Of a DNA stretch of 64,000 nt, positions 36,302-45,000 are shown one piece after another (the first letter of the stretch is position 1; every line of letters begins with the position of its first letter). Source of the DNA: Aliikangiella marina. GTDB taxonomy: Bacteria > Pseudomonadota > Gammaproteobacteria > Enterobacterales > Kangiellaceae. A program made the position numbers and the translations under genes. The DNA lies in the NCBI RefSeq assembly GCF_007004765.1, contig NZ_VIKR01000002.1:372001-436000 (forward strand), in the 5' to 3' direction. The notes beneath the pieces are model-generated. The model made no database searches, was not told where the DNA came from, and saw nothing but the letters and a program-made list of their open reading frames with translations.

Positions 36302-36958
36302 TTGTCTGCCGATCAGTTTGACTCAAATAGTTGCCCTTTATGTTTAAATGACGACCATGATTTCTATCATGAGGACCGCAAAAGAGTCTATTTACAGTGC
36401 AAGTGCTGCCATTTGGTCTTCGTCCCCCAGTGTTTTCATCTGGACGCCCAAGCAGAGAAGGCCGAGTATGACCGCCATCAAAATGACCCACAAGATGCCG
36501 GCTATCAAAAATTCTTGTCGCGAACAACTGAGCCACTTTTCAACCAATTACCTCAAGGTGCCACAGGACTCGACTTCGGCTGTGGACCCGGTCCGGCGAT
36601 TTCAGTGATGGCTGAGCGACACGGATTTAAGGTCTGTAATTATGATATTTATTACTATCCCGACGTTCGCCAGCTAGAAAAACGCTTTGACTTTGTGACA
36701 ATGACAGAAGTTATTGAACATTTGGCTGAACCTTTTAAGATATTGAATTTAATAGATAAAATTTTAAATTCCGGCGGCATTCTTGCAATTATGACTAAAC
36801 GAGTGATTGATAAAAATGCGTTTTCACGCTGGCATTACAAAAATGATCCGACGCATATCGCGTTTTATTCAGTGCCCACATTTGAATGGATTGGTGGCCG
36901 AAGGGGCTGGAAGCTACAAGTTATTGATAATGATGTCGTATTTTTTCTCAAGGATTAA
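36302..36958 (+). CDS. Class I SAM-dependent methyltransferase with zinc ribbon
   Basis: The 218-residue protein starts at TTG 36302, supported by AGGAG six to ten bases upstream and by the absence of a good ATG nearby. A four-cysteine zinc ribbon (C11, C14, C33, C36) precedes a Rossmann domain with the SAM loop LDFGCGPGP and motif FDFVTMTEVIEHL. This layout is common in methyltransferases that act on proteins, sugars or tRNA; the target cannot be told. Its downstream neighbour is a tRNA gene. Confidence 0.85.
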   Translation: MSADQFDSNSCPLCLNDDHDFYHEDRKRVYLQCKCCHLVFVPQCFHLDAQAEKAEYDRHQNDPQDAGYQKFLSRTTEPLFNQLPQGATGLDFGCGPGPAISVMAERHGFKVCNYDIYYYPDVRQLEKRFDFVTMTEVIEHLAEPFKILNLIDKILNSGGILAIMTKRVIDKNAFSRWHYKNDPTHIAFYSVPTFEWIGGRRGWKLQVIDNDVVFFLKD

Positions 36959-37085
36959 CGATTTACGGTTGAATGGTCGGGCAATTTTCCGTAAACTCCG
37001 TCTCCTCTAGATATACCCGCTAGAAGAAGGCTCTTCAGTTAGCTTCTACTGAGGTATGTATTTAGGTTCAAATTAAGTTCAAAAT

Positions 37086-37162
37086 GGGCCCTTAGCTCAG
37101 TTGGTTAGAGCATCCGACTCATAATCGGCAGGTCCCCCGTTCAAGTCGGGGAGGGCCCACCA
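37086..37162 (+). tRNA. tRNA with CAU anticodon, probably tRNA-Ile2 (lysidine type)
   Basis: A 77-nt cloverleaf including encoded CCA. Acceptor GGGCCCT pairs with AGGGCCC; the anticodon loop CTCATAA gives CAT. A CAU tRNA can be initiator Met, elongator Met or Ile2. The acceptor pairs C4-G69 and C5-G68 and the T-loop GTTCAAGTC match E. coli Ile2 (ileX) better than elongator Met, and there is no initiator-type C1-A72 mismatch. The anticodon C would be changed to lysidine by TilS to read AUA. Elongator Met remains possible. Confidence 0.8.
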
Positions 37163-37278
37163 TTTACCCCCATCACACATTCTGCAACTAACGTTAATCG
37201 TTATTGCTTGTTGAACTGCGATGTTTATTCCTGAGATTTGCGGCCTTACGGTAGTAACGACGGTCGTTAAGTCAAACA

Positions 37279-37638
37279 TTATGACTGTTTAGACAGATCT
37301 TTGATTAAGTCTAAAATCTGTTGCTCACCAGCACTGACACTTCCATCCGACTCAGCCATTTTTTGAGCGATAACATTGACTTCACTTCGTCCTGAAAGAT
37401 TACTCATAAACTCTGATACCAGGGCTTGCTTATCCCCATCTCTGACTTTTGCTCGAAGTTCCATCAAGTAATTATCGAGTGAAGTACCACTGGTCCAATT
37501 CATTTGCTCGCTAATAGCATTAAATGCATCCTGCTCACCCATAGTGATTTTCATATCCTGACGATACAATACTATTAGCAATCCGAGCAGCGCTTCGTTT
37601 TCGCTTTGTGTTAACTCCCCGATATTAAAACTTGCCAT
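37279..37638 (-). CDS. Small helical protein, TerB-like
   Basis: I use the ATG at 37638 because AAGGAGA lies about ten bases upstream; an in-frame start 15 codons earlier is unsupported. The 119-residue product is helical and acidic. Its middle and C-terminal helices (GEQDAFNAISEQMNW and AESDGSVSAGEQQILDLIKDL) resemble TerB-type domains with an acidic D-G-x-x-x-x-x-E turn. Function is unknown; TerB relatives bind metal. It stands alone, convergent with the tRNA region. Confidence 0.65.
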   Translation of the reverse strand: MASFNIGELTQSENEALLGLLIVLYRQDMKITMGEQDAFNAISEQMNWTSGTSLDNYLMELRAKVRDGDKQALVSEFMSNLSGRSEVNVIAQKMAESDGSVSAGEQQILDLIKDLSKQS

Positions 37639-37780
37639 AATGTGCCTGTCTCCTTTTAAGTCATTTAAAAAAGATTTAATCATAAGTCAGATCGAAAATA
37701 TAGAGATTCAGATCAATGCTGATTAACTTAAGTTCCAAACGTTTAAAGCCGTCGATTATTTATGATTAAACAACACTAAG

Positions 37781-37815
37781 CTGTAAAACCAGAGACTGTA
37801 AAACCAGACAGGCAC
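37781..37815. repeat. Direct repeat and inverted GTGCCTG element downstream of RAYT-1
   Basis: CTGTAAAACCAGAGA (37781-37795) is repeated with one change at 37796-37810. It runs into CCAGACAGGCAC (37804-37815), the reverse complement of the GTGCCTGTCTGG-type elements found upstream of the transposase gene at 39.1-39.3 kb. The transposase is thus flanked by inverted copies. The rest of 37639-38009 shows nothing. Confidence 0.55.
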
Positions 37816-38009
37816 AATTTGGTTTTTTACTCACAGTCGCTTGAGATATTGACTTTGAAAGTTGTGTATTTGATTTTGATTGTCTGTAGTTGACGAAGAA
37901 ACTTAAGAGAGTTGTCCTAAAAAATAAAATTTCTTTGAATTTAAGGGGCTAGAAATTCTTTCTTGTGCAAAAATAATTGCTATTACAAATAAGAAGAGCG
38001 TGGAAGTTT

Positions 38010-38984
38010 TTAGGTAGGTTCAATATATAGTGTTCTAATACTCGAAATGCCTTTTATCCAATGCTTTTTGAATCTCTTTAAGTAAGCCGTTATTAATTGC
38101 ATTGGTCCAATAGCCCTATGATAATTCTTTTCCAAAGAAATGAGCTGTTGAAGCCAATTATCTTCACTTAAGTTGAGACCGCTAACAGTTAACAAAACTC
38201 CATGCGGCATAGTAGCTTTCCCGGGGTGGTTAATGTTTTTACCGGTCCATTCAACTAACTCGATGTAGTCTTTGAGCTTTAAGTTCATAGTACGTGATTT
38301 GATTTTTCCTGCGATAGCGTCAACTGCTTGTTCAAGCTGATCTACATTTAGTTGTGCTACGCGCTTTTGAATGCTAGTGAACTCACTGGACTGTAGTTCG
38401 TCAGTTACTCCAGCTCTTATCGGATTTAAATCTACATAAGTCATACAAGTTAAGGCGGCTGCTTCATCCAGTAAAGCTTGGGAAGTAAAGCGGGACTCCC
38501 AAAAGTGACCTTTCACAAAGTCTTCAAGGTTGCATCGTTTTGCAATCGGCTCATTGAGGCATTTCATCAACCACGAAACTGAGCCTAAACGATATCGATA
38601 TTCTTCAATTAATTGCCTATCTTGAATTATTGCTTGCAACCTCAACGTTCGTTGAAGTTTAAATCTTGGATTATCTAGTTTTCCTGAAAACAGTTTCAGC
38701 CAGCGGTCAGCGACCTCAAAGTCTGTCCATTGATTGGGACCTTGAGGGTCGGAATAAATCACAAAGTGATAATGATTATGCATAACGGCGTAGCTATATA
38801 CTTCAATAGCAAAAATATTGGCTAACTCAAGTATTCTATTCTCAATCCAAGCCCTTCTGTGCTCATACGACTTGCCTGTCTCTTCATCTTTTCCGCATAA
38901 AAATGCGCGGCGAACGCACCGAGAAATGAGGTGATAGTACCCTGCAGATTCTGGGTCGATTAATTCACTGCGCTTTGTTGCCAT
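38010..38984 (-). CDS. REP-associated Y1-type transposase (RAYT-1)
   Basis: A 324-residue member of the IS200-related Y1 single-strand transposases of the RAYT kind. The HUH-type motif reads HNHYH at 69-73, after the start YYHLISRCVRRAFL, and GHFWESRF plus VDLNPIRAG near the middle are typical. The extra C-terminal part beyond about 220 is characteristic of the longer form in marine gammaproteobacteria. These single-copy proteins are thought to move short REP palindromes and not themselves. GTGCCTG elements flank the gene in inverted orientation. Confidence 0.88.
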   Translation of the reverse strand: MATKRSELIDPESAGYYHLISRCVRRAFLCGKDEETGKSYEHRRAWIENRILELANIFAIEVYSYAVMHNHYHFVIYSDPQGPNQWTDFEVADRWLKLFSGKLDNPRFKLQRTLRLQAIIQDRQLIEEYRYRLGSVSWLMKCLNEPIAKRCNLEDFVKGHFWESRFTSQALLDEAAALTCMTYVDLNPIRAGVTDELQSSEFTSIQKRVAQLNVDQLEQAVDAIAGKIKSRTMNLKLKDYIELVEWTGKNINHPGKATMPHGVLLTVSGLNLSEDNWLQQLISLEKNYHRAIGPMQLITAYLKRFKKHWIKGISSIRTLYIEPT

Positions 38985-39061
38985 TTCATCCTCCTTGATG
39001 ATTTGTTTTTAGTATGGCCACAGTTTGGAAGTGAGCAAATCGGATATATTTGGATTTTGAC

Positions 39062-39272
39062 TTAAGAGAATGACGTTAGGTTAGATAAGAGATTGACTGT
39101 ATGGTGCCTGGCCGGAATTTGGTGCTTGGCCAGAATTTGAACTGTATGGTGCCTGACCGGAATTTGTGGCTGAAACTTGAGCCTTTGATTGAGGGTAAAT
39201 TAGGTTGAACTTGTTGGTTTAAGAGAATGACCAGAAGGGGGTAAGGAGATTGACCATATAGTGCCTGTCAGA
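39062..39272. repeat. GTGCCTG-type repeats upstream of RAYT-1
   Basis: Four related elements lie at 39104-39115 (GTGCCTGGCCGG), 39122-39133, 39149-39160 and 39261-39272 (GTGCCTGTCAGA). The first and last are each preceded by a related stretch of about 42 bases that begins TTAAGAGAATGAC (39063 and 39219) and contains AGATTGAC. They are likely substrates or remnants of RAYT-1 activity. Confidence 0.6.
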
Positions 39273-39849
39273 AAATGGGAGGTTTTTTAATCGATGTTTG
39301 GTTAATTGTATATTGAGTGTCCAGTTGTCAACTTTGGTGTGTATGAAAAAGCGACGCATAACTTTTTGCCTAACTTGGTCGCTGAAAAAATGAGCATAAT
39401 TTCCTATTTTTCGTAACGCGTTTGAGGCAGAATACGCCTCGCAATAACTCTGGTTGAGATTTGGGGTGTTGTAGCGATTTACTCGTTATTGATAGTGATG
39501 GAGTTTTCCGCAAAAAAGGATTTTATTACAGTGAAACATTAAACTTTTACTGTCTTCTTTTTCTTTTTTAGTTTCTCCGAAAAAATAATTCAAGCGGTTA
39601 AATGTTAATCAATTTGTTGGTTTTTTGAGTGAATATTGTTCAAAAAAACGCAAATTGTCCGATTTGTTATAGCTTTTGGCGGAATAGTGATAACGGTTCT
39701 GGTTAAAAAATTGCCAAAATCGCCTCGTTGAAATTGTTGGTTAATTGAACACAGCAATAATAAATCGAATAAATGTCAATGAATGACGTTTGTTGCTCAG
39801 GTTGAGATTGCAGATCCAGCGACAGTAAAAAATAAAACGAATTGCGTAT
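39273..39849. other. AT-rich gap without a gene
   Basis: I see no credible coding frame here. The stretch is AT-rich with poly-T and poly-A runs and separates the RAYT-1 region from the first repeat leader. A promoter for the small-protein run may be in it, but I cannot point to one. Confidence 0.5.
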
Positions 39850-39923
39850 GTAGGTTGGGGTGAAATACGAACTCTAACAAAATAGGAAGTATCAGCTAAG
39901 GAAGCTGTTTTAGGGGATAAAAG
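39850..39923 (+). repeat. 74-bp leader repeat, copy 1 (REP half plus hairpin)
   Basis: Starts GTAGGTTGGGGTGA and ends at the ATG of the next gene. It contains CAGCT-AAGGA-AGCTG (39893-39907), a perfect 5-bp hairpin, then GGGGATAAAAG, which supplies the ribosome site. Near-identical 74-bp leaders precede the next two genes. Confidence 0.85.
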
Positions 39924-40298
39924 ATGAAGAGGTTAATTTTTGCCTTATCGGTATTGTTGCTATCAACTGATGCCTTTGCGGGAAAGCCTACCTGTCATGG
40001 TTCGAGTGGCGGTTATTGTCGTTATACAGGGTATGTTGAGCGAATCTATATCAATTCTGGCAATTTGATTCTCTTTTACTTTGATGAAGCGATGGACGAC
40101 GGTGAGTGGGACAAAGCTGGTTTGTCAGCTAATCAAAGGAGTGCAGCAACCGTCCTACTAAATGAAAATCCTGATTTCGCCAAGTTATTCTATTCAACAG
40201 CATTGTCAGCGCAGGCTTCTAATCGGCAAGTTACGGTTCAAATGAGCGGTGTGCATGCCGGTTATTTAAAAATAGACCGAATCTGGTTAGCGAGGTAA
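39924..40298 (+). CDS. Small exported protein, array member 1
   Basis: A 124-residue product with a Sec signal (1-19, cut after AFA). The mature part carries two close cysteines near its start (CHGSSGGYC) and then the array core: strands YVERIYINSGNLILFYFD, a helix FAKLFYSTALSAQASNRQ, a strand VTVQMSG and an end YLKIDRIWLAR. Function is unknown. I place it with the other array proteins by this order, although its cysteine spacing differs from most. The gene begins right after leader copy 1, with GGGG seven bases before ATG. Confidence 0.75.
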   Translation: MKRLIFALSVLLLSTDAFAGKPTCHGSSGGYCRYTGYVERIYINSGNLILFYFDEAMDDGEWDKAGLSANQRSAATVLLNENPDFAKLFYSTALSAQASNRQVTVQMSGVHAGYLKIDRIWLAR

Positions 40299-40310
40299 TC
40301 ACAGCCGTTT

Positions 40311-40384
40311 GTTGGTTGGGGTGAGCTAAGAGTCTTAACAAATTAGGAAGTATCAGCTAAGGAAGCTGATTTAGGGGATAAAAG
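40311..40384 (+). repeat. 74-bp leader repeat, copy 2
   Basis: Begins GTTGGTTGGGGTGAGC and holds the extended hairpin TCAGCT / AGCTGA (40353-40369), then GGGGATAAAAG before ATG 40385. Length is exactly that of copy 1. Confidence 0.85.
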
Positions 40385-40738
40385 ATGAAGAGAATAATTC
40401 TAATTGTTTTTAGTATGTTATGGACAATGAACGCATCTGCTGGTGCTGTCGATGGCAAGATTATAAAAATCGATATTCATTCCGATAATTGGGAGACTTA
40501 CAACGTTAATGATAAGGCCTATATGTCTCTATATGTAGATGGCCTTCCTAAATCTTGCAATCAGTCTAGTGGTGTGCGACGAGTAATCATTTCTCAAGAT
40601 CATCCTTTATTTAACGCCGCGTTAAGTATAGCTATAGCCGCCAAGCAGGCAGACAAGAGAGTACATATAAATTTCTTAAATACGTGTGCTGTGCGAAGTA
40701 GCGCGTGGGACTTCGGTTATATATCAATGCGTGAATAA
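40385..40738 (+). CDS. Small exported protein, array member 2
   Basis: A 117-residue product with a Sec signal (1-19, cut after ASA). After an N-terminal strand GKIIKIDI come a first cysteine (PKSC, about 58), a helix FNAALSIAIAAKQADKR, strand VHINFL, a second cysteine (NTC, about 100) and a final strand FGYISMRE. The two cysteines probably pair in the periplasm or outside. No known domain is recognised. The start follows leader copy 2 with the same ribosome site as its neighbours. Confidence 0.75.
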   Translation: MKRIILIVFSMLWTMNASAGAVDGKIIKIDIHSDNWETYNVNDKAYMSLYVDGLPKSCNQSSGVRRVIISQDHPLFNAALSIAIAAKQADKRVHINFLNTCAVRSSAWDFGYISMRE

Positions 40739-40760
40739 GTAGTAAGAACTAAAACTATCT

Positions 40761-40834
40761 GTAGGTTGAGGTGAGGTACGAACCCCAACAATTTTGAAAG
40801 TTTCAATTAGGAAAGCCGTGTTAGAGGATAAATG
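40761..40834 (+). repeat. 74-bp leader repeat, copy 3 (diverged)
   Basis: Begins GTAGGTTGAGGTGAGG and includes ACCCCAACA, so the REP half is intact while the hairpin part is worn (CAATTAGGAAAGCCG). It ends in GAGGATAAATG at the ATG of the next gene and is again 74 bp. Confidence 0.75.
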
Positions 40835-41179
40835 ATGAAGAAGTTAGCAATAGCCATCTTTTTTATATTGACTGCGTTTACGTCGGGCAAAATTCACGCA
40901 CAATCTACAGGTAATGTTGCTATTACCAACATTGGTTGCCACAACCATGATGATACTTGTTTTGTTGAAATAGTAGGCCCAGCAGTTGGCCCAGAAAGTT
41001 GTAAGTCGAATTCGATAAGGTGGCGCCGCACCGCTGACGCAAATGGGGAAGCGACTTTTGCGATGATTACTGCAGCTTACTTTGCTGGAAATAAAGTGAG
41101 AATTACAACCAGCGGTTCGTGCTTTTCCAGACAACCGAATTATCCGACTATTGCTTACATGTCAGTAGTTAAAAATTAA
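40835..41179 (+). CDS. Small exported protein, array member 3
   Basis: I choose the second of two adjacent ATGs, because alignment of the leaders puts it at the same seven-base distance from the ribosome site as in members 1 and 2. The 114-residue product has a Sec signal (cut near IHA at 22). It has four cysteines, two (GCHNHDDTC) near the start of the mature part and the usual pair later (ESC ... GSC), with the helix FAMITAAYFAGNK and strand VRITTSG between. The final segment IAYMSVVKN matches the ends of other members. Confidence 0.75.
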   Translation: MKKLAIAIFFILTAFTSGKIHAQSTGNVAITNIGCHNHDDTCFVEIVGPAVGPESCKSNSIRWRRTADANGEATFAMITAAYFAGNKVRITTSGSCFSRQPNYPTIAYMSVVKN

Positions 41180-41188
41180 GAGTTAATT

Positions 41189-41218
41189 GTAGGTTGGGGT
41201 GAGATACGAACCCCAACA
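41189..41218 (+). repeat. Single REP palindrome before array member 4
   Basis: GTAGGTTGGGG ... CCCCAACA forms a hairpin (TTGGGGT / ACCCCAA). The remaining 26 bases to the next ATG do not match the hairpin leader of members 1-3. Confidence 0.8.
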
Positions 41219-41244
41219 GTTTAAATTTAGAGAGACAATACGTT

Positions 41245-41571
41245 ATGAAAAAAATTATTACCTTACTACTAATGATTATCTCAAGTTCGGTTTGTGCAAA
41301 CACCTGGCACTCCGCTGAGATTCAAAGAATTTATCCTTTAGCGAATGGTGACTTTGTCATTTCGTTCAAATCCGACGCACCTGATTGCACTAATCCTAAT
41401 ACCCCGAAATATCATTATGTCAGTAGTGGGCAGGGTGGTCTTTCTCCTGAAGGTAGAGACAAGATTTATTCGCTAGTATTGACTGCGGCTACAAGTGGAA
41501 AGTCGGTTTCGATTAATTTTGATAAGAATGATAACAACTGTTATGTCAATAGAGCTCTAATCAATTTTTAG
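41245..41571 (+). CDS. Small exported protein, array member 4
   Basis: A 108-residue product with a Sec signal (1-18, cut after VCA). The mature part follows the array order: strand AEIQRIYPLANGDFVISF, first cysteine (PDC), helix KIYSLVLTAATSGKS, strand VSINF, second cysteine (NNC) and end YVNRALINF. AGAGA lies upstream of the ATG. No function can be read from it. Confidence 0.78.
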   Translation: MKKIITLLLMIISSSVCANTWHSAEIQRIYPLANGDFVISFKSDAPDCTNPNTPKYHYVSSGQGGLSPEGRDKIYSLVLTAATSGKSVSINFDKNDNNCYVNRALINF

Positions 41572-41653
41572 TGAAATTCCTAAAAGCACTCAGCTTTGGG
41601 GAGCTATGAGCTTCAAGAACAAATTATTGGATCATTAAAAGAAGTCTGAAGAA

Positions 41654-41983
41654 ATGAATAAATTAAGAGCACTATCAATAGCAGCTATCGCGATATCAGT
41701 AATTAGCTTTTCGAACAGCACCATTGCTGCAGAAACCTATCAACGCGGCAAGATTATCAACATAACTTCTGGTAAAAGCGGTTTGTTAATAAAGCTTGAC
41801 TCAGGTGTACCAAATAACTGTGCCGATTCGCCTTATGGCTGGATAAAAGTATTACAAGAGCATACAGCTATGACTTCGGTTGTTTTGATGATGTGGTCGA
41901 CGGATAAAAAGGATGTCACAGTTTATACCGACCCTGCCGGTGATGGTGGTTATTGTGTCGCGAATCAAATTGATCCGATGTAA
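41654..41983 (+). CDS. Small exported protein, array member 5
   Basis: A 109-residue product with a Sec signal (1-26, cut after IAA). Array order is kept: RGKIINITSGKSGLLIKLDS, first cysteine (NNC), tryptophan strand GWIKVL, helix TSVVLMMWSTDKKD, strand VTVYTD, second cysteine (GYC), short end. The gap before it (41572-41653) has only a degenerate trace of the repeat (CAGCTTTGGGGAGCT). It lies 78 bases before the large RHS gene and could be its upstream neighbour in one transcript. Confidence 0.72.
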   Translation: MNKLRALSIAAIAISVISFSNSTIAAETYQRGKIINITSGKSGLLIKLDSGVPNNCADSPYGWIKVLQEHTAMTSVVLMMWSTDKKDVTVYTDPAGDGGYCVANQIDPM

Positions 41984-42061
41984 TGAGTTTGGTTTTGACT
42001 AAAGAAAAAGTCTAAACAAGAAAAGAATTTAAATATTAAACAAAGAAACTGGAAGAAAATA

Positions 42062-45000
42062 ATGAGAACTTTTAAGAGTTATTTATTAGGGATTTTAGGG
42101 AGTTTTGGCTTAGCGTTATCGAATAACGCTTTGGCTGCGTGGGAAGTTAATTTTACCCAGCCTGCAGCTTGTGCGATTCCACAAAGCACGAGTACCCACC
42201 AATGTTCGGTGACTTTCGCTTGGTCTCAAGAGTATGATCCTGAAACTGGCCCAGGGAGCCAGTCGAGTTACACCCTTCAAGTGAACTCACAGGTTGTCGG
42301 CTCTGGTACATCAGGTAACTTTACTGTCGCCTTAAATCCAGGTCAAAATACCTTTAACTTAGTCGGTCACCAGTCTGGCAGTTTGTATGTAAAATACGAG
42401 CAGTACAATGAGTATTCCAATTCTTCCAGTACTCATAATACAATCTACGGTGACTTCAACGGCGATGGTATAGCTGATCGTTTCTTACAGGCTAAAAGCG
42501 AAACTGGTAACAACAGTTTAATGCCAGTTGCTTTAGATGATTATTTAAATCCTTCTTATCATCGCGAATGGACAACCACTCACCCTAATGTCACTGCCAT
42601 CCAAGATTGGAGTGAAGAAAGTTACGGCGTATTTGTTGGTAACTTTACTTCAAGTGCCGGTGACGAAATTATTCTACTCGGTAACAAAGACATTATTTTA
42701 CTTCACGGTGATATTATTACGCCGATTTCAGTTTTTCCTGCAGTCAACAATGCCATCGTTTCTTGGAATGCAAGTGGCACTGCAAGCTACACAGAATTTT
42801 CATTTGATGCCAATCCTGCGGATTACATTGTTCATGTTGGTAATTTAGACTCTGACTCTTACGATGAAATTTTTCTTCAAGCTGCCAAGAAAGGCGGTAC
42901 TTCTTATATCTTAGATAACAACGGTTCGGTTATTCAAACCATTTCAAATGGTTATTTAAATGCGGAATGGTCAGCGCAGTCTTATGCGGTTGCTATTTCA
43001 AACAAGACTTTAGTGATGACTGGATTGAGCGCGGGTAATGACAATAATGTTGCTTATGTTAACTCCAGCGGAGCTATAAACGTATTACAAACACCAATTA
43101 CTCAAGTAAATCTTCAGAATTCTACTTATAGAAAATATGCATTCGAAGGCGTTGAATATCGTTTTGAGCCAAGTGTCTCTTCTAGCTCGACCTCGGTTTT
43201 ATTTTCTGCATCAGGATTACCAAGTTGGTTGAAGTTAAATAGCAGCAATGGTTTGTTGTATGGCACGCCGACAAGTGCCGATGTTAATAAGTCACATACA
43301 GTTACTGTGACGGCAAAAGAAAACAAAACACACTCTATTTCTGATTCGATTTCAATTCACTTTAGTGTTGAAGAAGCATTTTCAATTGCAAATAAAAATT
43401 ACAATGTTTATCAAGCATCTGATGGAGCTTTATTCCTCGTGGCTACATCAGGTTCAGAAGTCTATAAAGTGATTGATGATGGTGGAGTCCGACAAGTCAT
43501 TATGAGTTCAACCGCAGAGCTAAATGGTTCGGGAGCCACACTACAAACTAATTACTCTGTTTCGTTTGAAGACAAAAATCTTGATGGTTTAACCGACCTT
43601 GTGATTTCAGGAGCACCGGGTGCAGGACTAGATTCTTGGATGATCAATAACGTCAACGGTAATTACCACGATGTAGTAATTATTAATCAACCAATACGGC
43701 ATGATCTAGACCATGGTCCAGACACTTTGCCGAGTGCGGCAGACAACCCTTTAGCGGGAGCTAACGATTCTTTAGTCGTAGGTAGTATTCCAGCAGAGTT
43801 TGGTGTTAAACCATCCGGTAGCGCGACTTATAATATACCAATTATGGTAGCGCCGGGTTCGGGAGGGTTAGTTCCGCAACTATCGTTAGCTTACGACAGC
43901 CATGGCGGGAATGGCTATGTTGGCGTCGGCTGGAATATCCAAGGGCTATCCTTAATACATCACTGTCAGGAGAATAGAGAGCAAGAAGGGGTTGTTGTTC
44001 CAGGTAAGTTCTGGGAGTTTAAGTACTGTTTAAATGGCAAGAAATTATTCTGGGATGAGGCAAGTCAACGGTATTCTACTGAAGATAAAACTTCATTAAA
44101 CATACAGCGAAATGGCGATGAGTTTACTGAGTACCACACTAATGGTTCAAGAACGGTTTACTCAAAAATAAGAAATAGTAAATTCTTAGTTCAAAAACAA
44201 GTAGATGCTGCCGGTAACTACATTGAGTTTGTATATGATAATTTGCCCGATGAAGATCCACGATTAAGTCGAGTGCTCTATACCGGTAATGAAAACAATA
44301 ACTCACAGCCATTGAACGCTATTTTCTTCGAGTATGAAAATAGAGACGATCCCATTTTCAAGCGCGGTAGCTTTGAAGTTTTAAATAAAACAACACGATT
44401 AAAACGCGTGACGTCTAGAGTTAATACCACGACCTCAGCAACAGGCGGAGATGAACTTCGGACTTATGAATTACTGTATAAGTATGCAAATGCTACAGGT
44501 AGAAGTTTAGTAGAGAGCATCGAAGTATGTAGGGACGGTTCTTGTTTGCCAAAAACAACCTTTAACTGGCAGGAAGGTGATATCTTATTTAGTTCTGTCA
44601 ACCAGTTTGGCAGCGGTAGCGCCTTTGGCAATGATAAATATGGTAATACCTGGGGTTATCAGTACTTAGATTTTGACGGCGATGGTATTACGGACTATTG
44701 GAAAAATAAAAATGATACAGGTAGTTCAAGTGACGACCTAATCATAATAAAAGGTGGACATCCACTTACTCAACTTGAAGTAAAAAGTAACTACTTAAAT
44801 AGTAATTTCAGGCTGTCTACAAGCATCATCGATTATAACAATGATGGTAAAGATGAAGTGATGTACAAAGACGCCTTGAACTGGTATATCATTCCTGCAA
44901 AACAAGTTAGTCCAACTAGATTTCATGATTTTGATAATCCAATTAACACGCAAATGCCAGCCTTTAGTAACCAGGTTGGCAGTGTCACCAATCATAAAGT

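Noticed and set aside
37097-37279. Minus-strand ORF overlapping the tRNA
   Set aside because: It covers the tRNA on the opposite strand and contains a known spurious-type translation.
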